From positions 558,001 to 622,000 of the forward strand of contig JAKZZE010000012.1 in assembly GCA_024220505.1 (NCBI GenBank): a stretch of DNA of 64,000 bases, given 5' to 3'. The stretch is from Rhizopus arrhizus (lineage: Eukaryota > Mucoromycota > Mucoromycetes > Mucorales > Rhizopodaceae). The stretch's first letter is position 1. Each line of letters opens with the position of its first letter. Shown piece after piece: positions 10,856 to 22,031 of the stretch. Position numbers and translations under genes: made by a program. Under the pieces are notes generated by a model. The model made no database searches. It saw nothing but the letters and a program-made list of their open reading frames with translations, and was not told the DNA's origin.

Positions 10856-12100
10856 CTCAAACAGTCGATGCTTCGCCAAAAAGAACTACGCCGTGTTCAA
10901 CGTGAAGCTGCTGCTGCACGTGTCTTCCAACCACCATCTCCAAACCAAGGCTTCAAGTACCTCTACATCCCCACGAAGGCTCGTATCCCTGTAGGAACCC
11001 TCCGTACAACTTTCCGCCGTCTTGGTGTTTACAATGCTTGTCTTCTGGACATTCACTACCCTGCACGCCACACAGCCGCTATCCTCGTTCACAGCGACAA
11101 TGAAAATGAATTTATTGAACTCTTAGCAAAACATCGAATTACACCTAAAGCGAACTTTAATCCCAATAGTGGATCCATACTTGAAGACCCAAACCTCGCC
11201 TCTCTCTCCACTACTGAACGTGGCAAAATTGCTAAAGAACACCAAATTACACGCCTTGAACGTGCAGTACAACATATCCGTGCTCCAGTCAAGTATGCTG
11301 TGTTGTAGAACAGCGTCTGATCATAACGGACATTGAATAATCATAACTAAAAGAAGTATATTAACATTGATGAAAGATAATAATTTAAATTTTTATTAAA
11401 TAAAATATATTCTTCTTCTTTTTATATAAAACTATCACTATTAGATTCATTCTATAAAGTAAACACGAACAATAAATAAGCCATGATCCTTACTATTCAT
11501 CATTTCTGTAAATTAATAATAATGGATCAGGTACCTAGTCAACTTTGATCTGACTGGAGGCATTTCATATAAATATATCTTTCCTCTCAATGAAGACAGG
11601 ACAATTCTCCCAGATCAGTTAAAGAACAATAAGATCTATAAAAACAACGAATTAAAAATTTTCATAATCGATTCAGTGATCATTCTTCAATCAAACATGT
11701 CAATTATTAGATCTACGCTCATAACTACTCATTTACCCGCCAACTGATAGAAGAATATAAATGGTAGACTTTATAATGATTTCTTTTTAACAATCAAGAT
11801 TGTCTTAAATAAAGTTCAGTCTCAAAAAGTATTCTTTTGGTTTTATTTTTATTCCTTAACTACTTTACCAGAACATAACATGCCGTGGCCCGCTTCTTCT
11901 ACGACAAACAATGGATTTCTAAGAAATTCTATGACGCACTTTCCTCGGCTCGCAACCCTCACTTGTCAAACATCTTTGATCAATCACCTGCCTCAGGCGA
12001 AGATACCTCCAACGCTCATGACTCAGACGACATCAACATGCTCACCGATGAAGAACTTGCTCAGCCTGGTGATCGCGCTTCTCCTTCCTTGCGTAATTAA
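10856..12100 (+). pseudogene. LINE ORF1 (nucleic-acid-binding protein), split by a solo LTR
   Basis: The first part (10856-11300) reads through MLRQKELRRVQREAAAARVF and YIPTKARIPVGTL to the point KYAV. The second part (11881-12100) resumes with ARFFYDKQWISKKFYDAL and an acidic tail ending at TAA 12098-12100. Removing the LTR and one 5-bp duplication joins the two parts in frame. The PTKARIPVG and VARFF patterns match what I recall of ORF1 proteins of Mucorales LINEs. The N-terminus was not identified; upstream lies a duplicated segment. Confidence 0.7.
11301..11880. mobile_element. Solo LTR (580 bp) inside LINE ORF1
   Basis: Begins TGTTGTAGAACAGC and ends CCAGAACATAACA, with 5-bp flanks TGCTG (11296-11300) and TGCCG (11881-11885), one transition apart. 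The plus strand has a TATA-like TATAAATGG near 11756 and AATAAAG near 11808, as expected of LTR promoter and polyadenylation regions. Start and end resemble the minus-oriented LTR at 44508-45495, so both belong to one family. Confidence 0.8.
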
Positions 12101-12104
12101 TTTA

Positions 12105-14430
12105 ATGAGTTCTCTCCGAATCTCATTATTTAATGCAACCGGAATGCCAAAGCAATCCATCTATCCAATCCTGCAACTCTCACATAATTCGGACTTACTC
12201 TTTCTCACTGAGACTAGGTTACTACGCCCAACAAGATACAAGATTACCTGGGCCGAATATTACACATATGGTACACCACGGAACTCTATCACGGGTATTG
12301 GACAGCTTGGTCTGGCTCTTCTGGTGAATCCGCGATGCAAACTACCAGTCTACTAAATTACTCATACTCACCCCCTATTAGCTAAGTATTCTTTATCCAT
12401 TGTCTTAGCCTCTAAAATATTGATTTACTGCCTATATTTACCACCCTCTTTAGATGATGATGAAGTAACAACGATACTAGATATACTACCTTTGCAATAC
12501 GTTAATACGACCAATACTATATTATGCGGTGATTTTAATGCTCGCCTGGGACCTTATACAGGCGACACTCGAATAGACCCACGAGAGCGAATTTTCTACA
12601 ACTGGATGTGTTCCCATAATCTTATACTCTGGAATCAACGTCTTACACATGGACAACCTACCTCGTATACATTTCAGGGTACAAGCATCATTGATTTTTT
12701 TTCTCAGCAACAATGAATTGATCTCGCCATCTATACACATAAGGCATGATCTTTCTCTCAGTTCAAACTACAAGTTCATGCCAATGTCATTTGACTTGTC
12801 CTCTAATCTCCAAGTCCATTTGCCTCCACAACGCGTTACCTGGAATATTGGAAAACTCAAACATCCACGTTTCAGAAACTCTTACAAAGAAGTATTCACT
12901 GAAAATTTACAGATAATACTACCCCACCAGTCATCACTTTCTTTCCCTAATAGAACTGAGGCTTGTCAATACATTGATTCAATACATCAGCAATTATGTG
13001 ACACTATTTACGACAGCCTGGATAAGATTTGTGGTAGACGCTCACCGCCAACAGATGAATGGCTTAAGGATTATTGGACAACTGAAATGACAGCCGCTTT
13101 TAACCGTAAAGAATGTTATTACAAAAAGTGGAGGAAAGCACATGGTTTTAATGCACTACGATTATGGGTAGCACATCAGGAAGCTCAAGCGAAATTACGT
13201 CAACTCATTCTAAAGAGACGTCGCGAAACTTGGCGCTGTTTCTGTGACCAAATGTCCCAGGGAAACTACTCCAAGGCGATCGCTAAATTCAGTCGTATCA
13301 GAAAAAACAGAACTATCAAGCCCACCTTTTCTCATATACAGGGGCCACAGCGTGCTGCTGATGTAATGGCGCAACACCTTCAACGCACTTTTGCTGGTGA
13401 TTTACTATCTAACTTTACTGAATCGACGCCATCCATCAGTCATAATGAACCATTTGGTACAAACACATGCCCTTTTACTATCGAAACAGTTAATGATGCT
13501 ATTGCACACCTACCCGAGGAAAAGCACCCGGTGTAGACCATCTTACTATAGAAACAATTCTACCTATCACCGATCGCTTAACACCAATTCTTGTGTACCT
13601 GTTTCAACTTTGCTGGCGATGGAGCTACACCCCTCTGTCATGGAGAGTCGCTCAGGTTCTTCCCATATATAAAAAAGGCTCGGTAACTGATCCAGGAAAC
13701 TTCCGTCCGATTAGCTTAACCTCTATTTTCAGAAAAATCGTAGAAAAATGTCTATATCCTGAACTAGTCGATCAAAGCCCTACACTTGATATTGCACAGG
13801 GCGGTTTCCGTGTAGCCCGCAGTACATTTGATCAAGCACTGTCCCTCGTTGAAATATGTTCTATTATACGCAATCACTGTTTAGGAAAGGGGAGTTTTAG
13901 GTAAAATGTAATATAGCAACAAAGATAAAGAAATACTATTAGAACTTAGTATCCCTTTATTAAGTTAAGATAAATATTCCTTTGATTCTACATGTAACTC
14001 TATCCTTCTCTCCGCTTGCCGCACTCAATTAGTCGTAGATCCCATCCTCTGGCTACCGATGTCATACATTGAACGTAGCCGATTGATTCGTTGGCGTATG
14101 GGCTGGTTGCCTGGTGGCCGCCCCAAACCATGTATCTACCACCCTCATGACCTGCTCACTCGATCGCATGCTATTACCTGTCTAAATATGCATCATCGCC
14201 TTCTTATGCCAAGCACTGTCTCTGACCCTTTATCTTATCTCCTCAATCTTCTGCCTACTTCAATGAAGAAACCTACTATACAGCGTCGATCAAAATATTC
14301 AGCGTGGTTTATTCGATGGCCGATCATTTGCCAAATCCTACATGAACTTGACTACCTCCACCATGACAAAACTGCTCCTGAAATTCCACCTCTGGGTACT
14401 AAACTATTGCATTGGTTCAGCTCTAATTAA
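12105..14430 (+). pseudogene. LINE ORF2: AP endonuclease plus partial reverse transcriptase
   Basis: Starts at 12105 (MSSLRISLFNATGM), four bases after the ORF1 stop. Endonuclease motifs are visible: LTETRL, CGDFNARLGP near 12530 and the IIDF region near 12690. A linker follows, then the reverse transcriptase start with APGVDHLTIE, VLPIYKKGS, FRPISLTSIFRKIVEK and QGGFR near 13800. There is one in-frame TAA (12354-12356) and two frame changes (about 12700 and 13530). At 13879 the gene is cut by an LTR remnant. It resumes near 14005 in the C-terminal region (IERSRLIRWRMGWLPGG, HAITCLNMHHRL), so the polymerase palm with the catalytic Asp pair is missing. The frame ends in TAA at 14428-14430. Confidence 0.8.
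13879..14003 (-). mobile_element. Truncated LTR remnant replacing the LINE polymerase core
   Basis: On the minus strand this matches the last 125 or so bases of the solo LTR at 52984-53636: ACATGTAGA, ATCTTAACTTAATAAAG, TCTAATAGTATTTC, and the end CTCCCCTTTCCTAAACA, against CTCCCCTATTCTAAACA there. The 5' part of the LTR is absent and LINE sequence is missing on one side, so insertion and deletion are combined here. Confidence 0.75.
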
Positions 14431-14984
14431 TTTCGTATCGTTTGTTACTGTATCTTCTTCATCTTCCCATCTTTATCCTTTTTCCCTTTTTGACTATCAA
14501 AAAGGTTTTTTTTTAGCTCTTTAACCATCTCTTGATCTGACCAGGGCAATACAATAATTTCCATTATGTGCTCAATTGGGTTATTTTAATTCACAGATAA
14601 ATAAAATATTCTTTAATCGTATACGTTAAAAAAATCATTTGTGATATATTAAAATAGATAAGTAAATTTTTTAAACTAGTTTGTTTCTGGCTTGAAATAG
14701 TCTAGAATAACTTATCAAATAGTAATTACATGAAACTTCTATTGATGTAATAGAAATTGGCTTCTGTATAAAAGAGCAAAATTCGTTTTCGTTTCTCTCT
14801 CTCTTCATGATACATATTTATAAAGTTAAAATACGCCAAAATACCACAATAGTAAGCATTTAATGATATGAACTTAAGCCGTTGATTGGAAATTACAAAA
14901 ATAAAAAATCAAGTACGTATTTTTTACTTTTTTTAACTCACTAAGCTTTTGTATCCGTTTTTCCTGTACATGCTTCATTTCTTT

Positions 14985-15019
<35 letters not shown>

Positions 15020-15680
15020 AATCAACATATTTCCATTTTATATAACGCCTTTGCAAAAAAAAGTTCACTCTAGCCAACCATCACTTTACTGTGTATTCCA
15101 TACTGTATCTAAATAGTTCTTTCGTCAGTTATATTTTAGCAAGTTGACTTTGATAATTATATTAAGACTGCCGCAATCATTGTATCCATGTCTACGGCAT
15201 CGATGAAACACGGAAAAGATGATGTAGGTAATATGAAAAAGGTACTGTTGTGTGTAGGCTTGTATAGATAGATGTAATATTAGTTGTTATTCTTGGATAA
15301 GTTGCAGCTACTGGTATTACAATATCATCTTCAGCCTTGAGGATTCCTGCAAATAATGATAAAACTGAAATGATGATAAGAGTAAACGGGCTGCTCAAAA
15401 GCAGTAAGCGCAGATAAAATAAAAAATTGATGTAAGTTACTGAAATGTATACACTCTTTTTATACAAATATTTTTATTTTTTTGGTGATGCAGCGGTGAT
15501 TATGGCAGGAAATTCTAAATCAATGTTTATACCATGGGATGGGAGCCATCACTTCCTCCGTCATCGTTTCGGCAACTGCTCTATTTTGCGCAAGAAATAT
15601 TTTTATGGCTCGCTTTCTGCTACAGTGTTTTAACCTAAAATGAAACGATTTAATAAAATAAATTAGACACTTTAAAAGAT
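14431..15680. other. Non-coding AT-rich stretch with a long T run
   Basis: Follows the LINE 3' end. It contains an almost pure T run at about 14988-15015 preceded by a TC-rich tract. Short open frames at 15192-15467 (minus, hydrophobic) and 15445-15633 (plus) have no family signature and overlap each other, so I do not call genes. Confidence 0.4.
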
Positions 15681-15731
15681 AAAAGAGATGAACGCCAAAT
15701 TTTTTTGAGACAAGTGAGCAAAACAAATTAG
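15681..15731 (+). repeat. Left terminal inverted repeat of the Fanzor element
   Basis: AAAAGAGATGAACGCC, then a T run, GAGACAAGTGAGC and AAAACAAATTAG. The right arm at 18301-18350 carries the inverse with a few substitutions. Confidence 0.8.
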
Positions 15732-16041
15732 ACAGTACAGACCCTTTTTGTAGACGATTTTTTTGTTATGCTGTCAATGGCCACCTTTTGCTGCGGAGTA
15801 CAATGTAATTGAACAACTGGCTGTATGCGCACATATCATTAGCTTTGTAGTATTGTATCTTAAATGGCAACATTATAAGCACTTTCTTCATAATGTCTAA
15901 GAGGGACGGAGTTTATAATTCAATTATCAAGACATTATGTTATGAAGTACTGGACTACTTGATCATTATTCATCATATCATATGTATAAGGTCATAGGTA
16001 AAATTGTTTCATTGCTCTAACCCAACTATATCAGTGATAAT

Positions 16042-18252
16042 ATGTTGTCAAAAGATAATGATAACGCAAATGACAACAGTAATAAAAAATGCTGTCAATT
16101 CATCTCTTTTTTTATGAAACCACCTTTAAAGATCATAGCAGTTAAAAGTTCAATCGCTGGTATTGGGTGGAAGCCACAATATATTTTGCTACTCAAGACG
16201 CTTGTAGCTAATGTTCGTACTCTTGTATTACATACATTCTCCTTTTTGAAGTACATCTTTATTCATAAACTAGGAAATAACCCTGCGTTTCCCTTGAAGG
16301 ATTTTATTAACGTTGACTTTTTTAAAGAAATCTTTTTGTTACTCCTCAATAACCACAAGCCAGACAAACAGAAAGCTTCGACAAAATCAAGAGCTTGCAA
16401 AGGGCTAGTACTCAACTATCAACACCAGTACTTTCAGTGCTGTTCGTACGAGCGAGTTAATATGTAGTATGCTAATCGGATAGCCTCTTATGAAGTGGTA
16501 AAGATCGTCACTGCTTATCTGAATGGGGCCAAGCTTCAGTTCGAAAACAAAGTTTGAATGTTTCTTAACTTGCTCTTAAAAAAGAACGAGAGAACCAAGG
16601 CGCTGAAAACAGAAATGAAGAAGAACGGGAACAAAGAGATTGCAGCAACTATAAAGACAGTAACAGAGCAGATAAGCAAGGTCAAGCTGGCTATATCGTC
16701 AAGAAGCATTGAAGATGTTCCCAAAGAGTTTTTCTCCTCAAATGATTCAGATATAATATGTAATCTTTTTGACTCATATTCGACGGATTATCGATTTGCG
16801 AAAGGCTCGATTTATTACGACTGCAAAGCTAACCCTCTCAAACACATAAAAGCGTACTATAGACTATCAAGCATGTGCGAAGCGCTTCAAAACGAGCCAC
16901 TCAATTGCTTCCCATTAAGAAAGGACTTCATACCATCGTACATAACGATTAATACGTATATTTTAAATACTCAAATATTGAAGAATTCAATCATCAGCCA
17001 CTTGGATAAAGAAGTAGTATGGGGAGCCGTCCTTGATGTTACATCAAAGGAGATGAAGCCACAAGGAGAAAGAAATACCATGAAGTTTAGAGGCACGATA
17101 TACACAGATGGCGTAGGTGTGTTGGTATTAAAGCAAAACTACGACACGAAGAAGAAAGGTGACAGCAGTGGCGGAAAGCCAAAGTCTATTGAAGCAGACG
17201 AATTCCAGTACGTTGAGAAGTTGGGAAAAGAAGAATTGTTGGCTGGTGCTGGCAAATGTGTATTAATTGATCTTAGCTGTCGAGACTTGCTTTATTGTAT
17301 GCATGAAAAGAGCCTAGTTGAAAATAAAATGATTTGTCGATATACAAGCAACCAAAAAGCAACCGAAACTAAATCCAGAAAATTCAAGAAGCTCAGGAAC
17401 AACTTGAAGAGAGACGAAGTGATTGCAGTCGAACTTTCCCTGTCGCATTTCAAGCCTTCAACTGTCAACAAAGACAGGTTTGTCGAGTATCTTCAAGAAA
17501 GAGCCAAAGTCACCCCAGTCATGAAAGCGTACTACTTAAATGAAGATCGCCCTGTAGAAGAAGATCAGCGTGCCGGTGATTTCTTCCCCTTTAGAAAAAT
17601 GAAGCACTCAAGTTTCATTAATAAGCAACAAGCAGACAAACGGCTAGCCAAGAGGCTTAGAGAGAAGTTTGGGAATGATGCTATCTTAATACTTGGTAAC
17701 TGGTTGGCAGGAAATGTAAAGCATCATGAAGCCATTAGAGGCATCAGAATGAGAAGAATGCTAGCCAAAGAAGGCTTCTGGGTGTACCTCCTTGACGAGT
17801 TCCTGACTTCTAGTCTGTGCCCTTCTTGCCAGAACGGTAAACTTAAAATGTTTAAAAAAGTACAGAACCCTAGACCATATAAAAAAGAAAAGCATCCCAT
17901 TGTAGATCGTCATGGCCTTTTAAGGTAAGTGCTTTTTATATGCAAGTAAAAGAAAAAAAAAATCAAGTTTTCATAATTTCTGCTCAGGTGCAAAAACCAA
18001 TAACATTTAAAGGTTGTGACCAGTACAATAGAAGCTACTGCTAAAATTCCTCTTCGTCGTCTTTGGAATCGTAATATGCCTGCTACATTAAAATTTAGAC
18101 ACATCCTTTTCAGCTTGCGTGCAAATGGTGAAAGACCAAAACGTTTCTGCAGATCGAAGAAACCTCTCTCCACCAGCTCTAAAAGAAAGAATATGTCATC
18201 ATCATCAGCTAGCACTAGTCGTCCAACGAAAAGATCGAATGATCCTTTGTAA
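16042..18252 (+). pseudogene. Fanzor (TnpB-like RNA-guided nuclease), decayed
   Basis: One frame from 16042 to 17924, then a 63-nt intron (GTAAGT at 17925, CAG ending 17987) and a second exon to TAA 18250-18252; the frame continues across the splice. The helical N-terminal region (LVANVRTLVLHTFSFLKYIF) and the middle block ending PKEFF are Fanzor-like. RuvC-I: VLIDLSCRDLLYCM, Asp codon 17269. RuvC-II region: VYLLDEFLTSSLC, Glu codon 17797. The zinc ribbon keeps CPSC (from 17818) and one Cys of the second pair (HGLLRCKN). RuvC-III reads LWNRNMPATLKFRHIL: the family has Asp after WNR, here Asn (codon 18073). In-frame stops are TAG 16465, TGA 16555 and TAA 18001. The C-terminal SLRxxGxxPxRF region is preserved. 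A guide (omega) RNA, if still present, would be expected around the gene end and right repeat. The start is uncertain. Confidence 0.82.
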
Positions 18253-18300
18253 TTACCGCTGCACTAATCCCAGATACAATGTAAGTCTTTGAACAATCGC

Positions 18301-18350
18301 CTAATTTGTTTTGTTCACTTGTCTCAAAAAAATTGGCGTTTGTCTCTTTT
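18301..18350 (-). repeat. Right terminal inverted repeat of the Fanzor element
   Basis: CTAATTTGTTTTGTTCACTT, GTCTC, an A run, TTGGCGTTTGTCTCTTTT: the inverted partner of 15681-15731. It begins only 48 bases after the Fanzor stop. Confidence 0.8.
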
Positions 18351-18559
18351 TGCTATAAAAAGCAAAGGGTGCCCCTCATTAAGAGGAGTTCATTTAACTG
18401 ACCAATAAAAGACTATTTTCTTTCAACTACCTTCTCCGATTATAAGAGTGTTGATCTTTTTTGGGTTTTTTTTAATAAAGCCTTTTTTTCTGTAGTCTTT
18501 TTCTTTTGAATACACAGAAAAAGATATAGGCTTTTTCTTATAGGAAACTGCATATAAAA

Positions 18560-19931
18560 ATGACATTACCAAAAGCAGCCAACTATGCTATTGTGATTTA
18601 TATAATATGTTCCGTCTTATACACCTCAATATACTTGCTAGGAATGAAAGGTGGCTCATCTGGAAAAGACCTTTTAGCTAGACAAAGTATAACAAGTTTA
18701 CAACAACGGTATGCAGGAAAACAAATTGTAAACTGGACAGATTCGGCTGGTAATTGACTTGTATAAAAATAAACAAAAGATTATATTAACGAGATGAAAA
18801 AATAGATGAATCAACATCAGAAGACATTGTGTTGAGCAAAGTGTTTGCAGAAGCCATGGGCCCATCAAAAGTAATTCCTTATTATTTCAAAGCAACCGAG
18901 CGTATTGACAGTGAAGAGATTACTATGGCCACGCTTGTGACCTACAACCGTTTCAAGGTCCTCAGTCGATTAGCCTCCCACTATAAGGGTCCAATCTCTG
19001 CTGCTATTCACGTCAATGATGACCATACCAAGGAACATATCATCAAGGACCTTCATCAACTGTATGCCGATAATCCGGATATGGGCCGGTATGTCGATTT
19101 GCATTTGGTAATTGATAACTTTGATCGTCAATTTAACATGTGGAGAAACGTAGCCAAGTTCTTTGCTCGTACAAATTACATAATGATGCTTGACGTTGAT
19201 TTCTATCTTTGTACAGATTTTAGAAAGTCACTCAAGAAGCAACCCCACTTAATGGAGCTTTTGAGGTCTGGAAAGGGTGCAATTGTTGTACCTGCTTTTG
19301 AGTACATTGATGAATCAGATGGTGAAGATTGGAATGTGTTTCCAAAGACAAAGCAACAACTTTTGGTAGACGTTGAGGCTGAAAAGTTGGATATGTTTCA
19401 CCGAAGCTGGAAGCGAGGCCATGGTTCAACTAATTATGAGAAATGGTATAAACAAACCAAGCCTTACAAGGTGACAGAGTATAATTATTCTTATGAGCCC
19501 TATGTGATCTTTAAGAAGGAAGGCACACCCTGGTGTGATGAACGATTTGTTGGATATGGTGCTAATAAGGCTGCTTGTCTGTTTGAAATTTATTTGGCTG
19601 GTATTGATTATTGGGTGTTACCTGATGATTTCTTAATTCATCAAACACATCATTATCCAGAAGATACCAGAGCAAAAGAGGTATTTTTCTTAACATATAA
19701 AACATAGGATGTGTGTGCATTTATGACTTATACTGATAACAATAGAGAACATACAACAAAAAGCTGTACGATTACTATAGAGAAGAAACATGTCTTCGAT
19801 ACGCCAGAACAATGATCGCAGCCGAAGAATGGGAAACATCCAAATCTACTAATTTGAAGAAAGAATGTGGCAGAATTCGTGGTTTTAATGATGTTATTAA
19901 AAGAGTAATTGAGGAGCGTGATGAATTATAA
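18560..19931 (+). CDS. GT49-family glycosyltransferase (LARGE / B4GAT1-like), type II membrane protein
   Basis: Three exons, 18560-18749, 18806-19680 and 19746-19931: 1251 nt, 416 residues, phases consistent. Residues about 8-29 (NYAIVIYIICSVLYTSIYLL) form a signal anchor, so the catalytic domain should face the Golgi lumen. The domain resembles the Glyco_transf_49 family: TMATLVTYNRFKVL, the metal-binding DVDFYLCTDF (DxD-type), GAIVVPAFEY, a YEPYV block, DERFVGYGANKAA and the final WVLPDDFLIHQTHH. The C-terminal tail has charged helices. Family members add glucuronic acid, xylose or related sugars to glycans; the fungal substrate is not known to me. The stop lies six bases from the stop of the convergent TBC gene, so the 3' untranslated regions must overlap. 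Confidence 0.85.
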
Positions 19932-19937
19932 ATAAAG

Positions 19938-21449
19938 TTATACACTATCTTTGTATGTTTTTCGAAGCAGCTTGATTGTATAATTCTTTCTTTCATATAA
20001 TCTTTCAACACTTTTTATAAATGCATCATCATTTGCTATTGGCATGATAGAACCTAGTATTTCCATACACCCATCAAGTTCTGAAGCGAGTAGTCTGTCT
20101 ACGGTAATAATGTTAAATAATCAGCAAAATATAAATAAGGTACTTACTTTCATATTCTTTTAATAGCGAAATAGCCACAAAAAAGAATATATCGTAACCA
20201 CACAAGAAATAAATATCCCATATTCGTAAAAGTGTATGGTATTGGACCACACCTCCTGAAAATAAGGTAATATACCATCTTGTAGCATAAATGTCACTAG
20301 ATACACCTAATTCATTCTTTTCCCATTTGCTATTAGTTCTATTCATTGATAATAATAGCATACATCAAACTTACTAGATGCTTAAATAGTTTAGGCAAAT
20401 ATTGCTTTAATAAACTTTCTTGTATAAAAAAGCTTTCCATAAGAGAAGGAAAGCCTGGAATATAGAGATGGTGTAGCTTATCTCGTAAAAACATGTGTAA
20501 TAATATCAAAAATGCTCTCTAATTTATTATTAATAAATAGTCATTTATTATGATTAGTTACCTCTTCTTCACAATACATTAAAATAGTAGCTACTATATT
20601 TGTCATTCCTTGACAATAACCTACTTCTTGATCATAGTTAGCAAATGCTCTTAGCACATTAAACAGCGCTCTTTGCCTAATGTATATTGAATTAACGATA
20701 TGCAAAGTAAGGTTATAATAGTATAGTTACCCTGATCCATATCTTTGCTTAAACATGATATGATCACGTAATGTTCTAGGAATATCTAAATCTATTTGTC
20801 TCTCATGCGGTGATTCTTTCTCGAGTAATTCCTATAATAATGTTTGGTATATACAAAGCAGGCATATTTCATTTTTTATATACTTCTAACCTGATAGGAT
20901 TGCTTATATTGTAAATCGTTTTCAGTGTTCTTTAGACAATCAGTAACCAGATAATACCAAGCATCTCTCCTCCAACAATCAGGAATACCTTTGTATACTC
21001 TTCTTCGAAGTTTATAATTATAATAAAATGTGTAGGCTGTCTCTCCGTGTATTAGTACTCTATTTGACATGTTGGCCCATTTTTCAGCTCTTTCTACTTC
21101 TTTTTCTTTCACTAATCTAATTCAACCACATGATTAAGCATTGACAAGTAATATCCTTTTAGTTTTACATTGAATCAAGCATTTGAGAATCTTGGTTTTC
21201 CAAAAATCCATATCTATCAGTCATTGCATACCACTTTTCCATTTCTGCAGCAACATTAGGAATCTTTTCTGGTCTTTGTTCATAGTGCTGCAAAATTTCT
21301 CTTTTTTCTGATATAGAAGAAGCTATTGTTGTAAAATCTGTTTCACTTGATCCACCGCTTGTTATAGGTGATAATAATTGGTTTTCAACTTCAGTTTGTT
21401 CCTGTGCATTGGCTAATTCTATCCAAACAGGTAAAGAAGAAGAGTCCAT
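19938..21449 (-). CDS. TBC-domain Rab GTPase-activating protein
   Basis: Multi-exon minus-strand gene from MDSSSLPVWIELANAQ (21449) to TYKDSV-stop (19940-19938). Exon 1 is a Ser/Glu-rich N-terminus; the TBC domain is spread over at least six exons. Visible motifs: RVYKGIPDCWRRDAWYYL (motif A), then IDLDIPRTLRDH with the IxxDxxR arginine finger, and GYCQGM with the YxQ glutamine finger. Further exons give FLILLHMFLRDKLHHLYIPG, a block with RWYITLFSGGV and RIWDIYFLCGYD, and the C-terminal LLASELDGCMEILGSIMP. Both catalytic fingers are present, so it should stimulate GTP hydrolysis by a Rab and act in membrane traffic. The target Rab cannot be told from sequence. Introns are about 50-60 nt. Confidence 0.85.
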
Positions 21450-22031
21450 GAAAGAAATAAAAGAAAAAAAAGGATTTTATTTCCCGTTTTAGTTTTTGAC
21501 CAAATTTATGTATAAATTGAGGAAACATTGCATATAAATAAGCAAAATAAACCAACTCCACATAGTAAACTTTTGTGTTTCATGTCTTGAATAATTTTCT
21601 AAATATATGAAGTATATTTTGGTTGTTCGATCTAGATATACATCCTTTTGACTGATTTAGGTTAAAAGACAAAAAAAATCTCTTGATAAAAATGCATATT
21701 GATCTCCCCTGTTTTTTAATTTAACTATGCAAGGTTTCCCCCCTCTATAATATGCCATTTAAAAAAGTAGTAATACGTTGTTTGATAAAAATGTAAATTA
21801 TACATAATACGTTTATTACCAAAGAGACCTTTGTTCTTTCTTGCAAAATTGTTTTCAAGATAGTAATTGCATAGTAATAAGAACAGTGAAAACAATTGCT
21901 CAATCTTGTTAAGATAGCTGAGAGACAATAAAATGATAGGTATCACAAAATAGAGAAAAAGTCACTTGAACTAAACTTGGTTTTATTAATTTGTTTTTTT
22001 TTTCTTCTTCTTCAAACTTCATCTAATAACA
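21450..22031. promoter_or_regulatory. Divergent upstream region between the TBC gene and the septin gene
   Basis: 582 bp shared by two divergent starts. A TC-rich stretch (TTTTTTTTTCTTCTTCTTC) sits about 30 bp before the septin ATG, a common arrangement at fungal starts. The 73-codon minus frame at 21725-21946 is low-complexity and is not called a gene. Confidence 0.4.

Larger units (their letters stand above)
15681..18350 (+). mobile_element. TIR-flanked Fanzor element (about 2.67 kb)
   Basis: An inverted repeat of about 50 bp, some 90% identical, brackets a single Fanzor gene: 15681-15731 and the reverse complement of 18301-18350. Shared core: AACGCCAA, a T run, GAGACAAGTGA, CAAAACAAATTAG. 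Fanzors are eukaryotic relatives of bacterial TnpB, RNA-guided nucleases often carried as passengers in TIR elements. No transposase is inside, so the unit would depend on one in trans. Exact ends and any target duplication could not be fixed by eye; the flanks diverge just outside the repeats. Confidence 0.75.

Noticed and set aside
15192..15633. Overlapping small frames on both strands, one hydrophobic
   Set aside because: No family signature, overlapping each other, AT-rich composition.
18355..18400. CCCCTCATTAAGAGGAG hairpin as the Fanzor guide RNA
   Set aside because: It lies outside the right terminal repeat and has a mismatch; no support for a guide.
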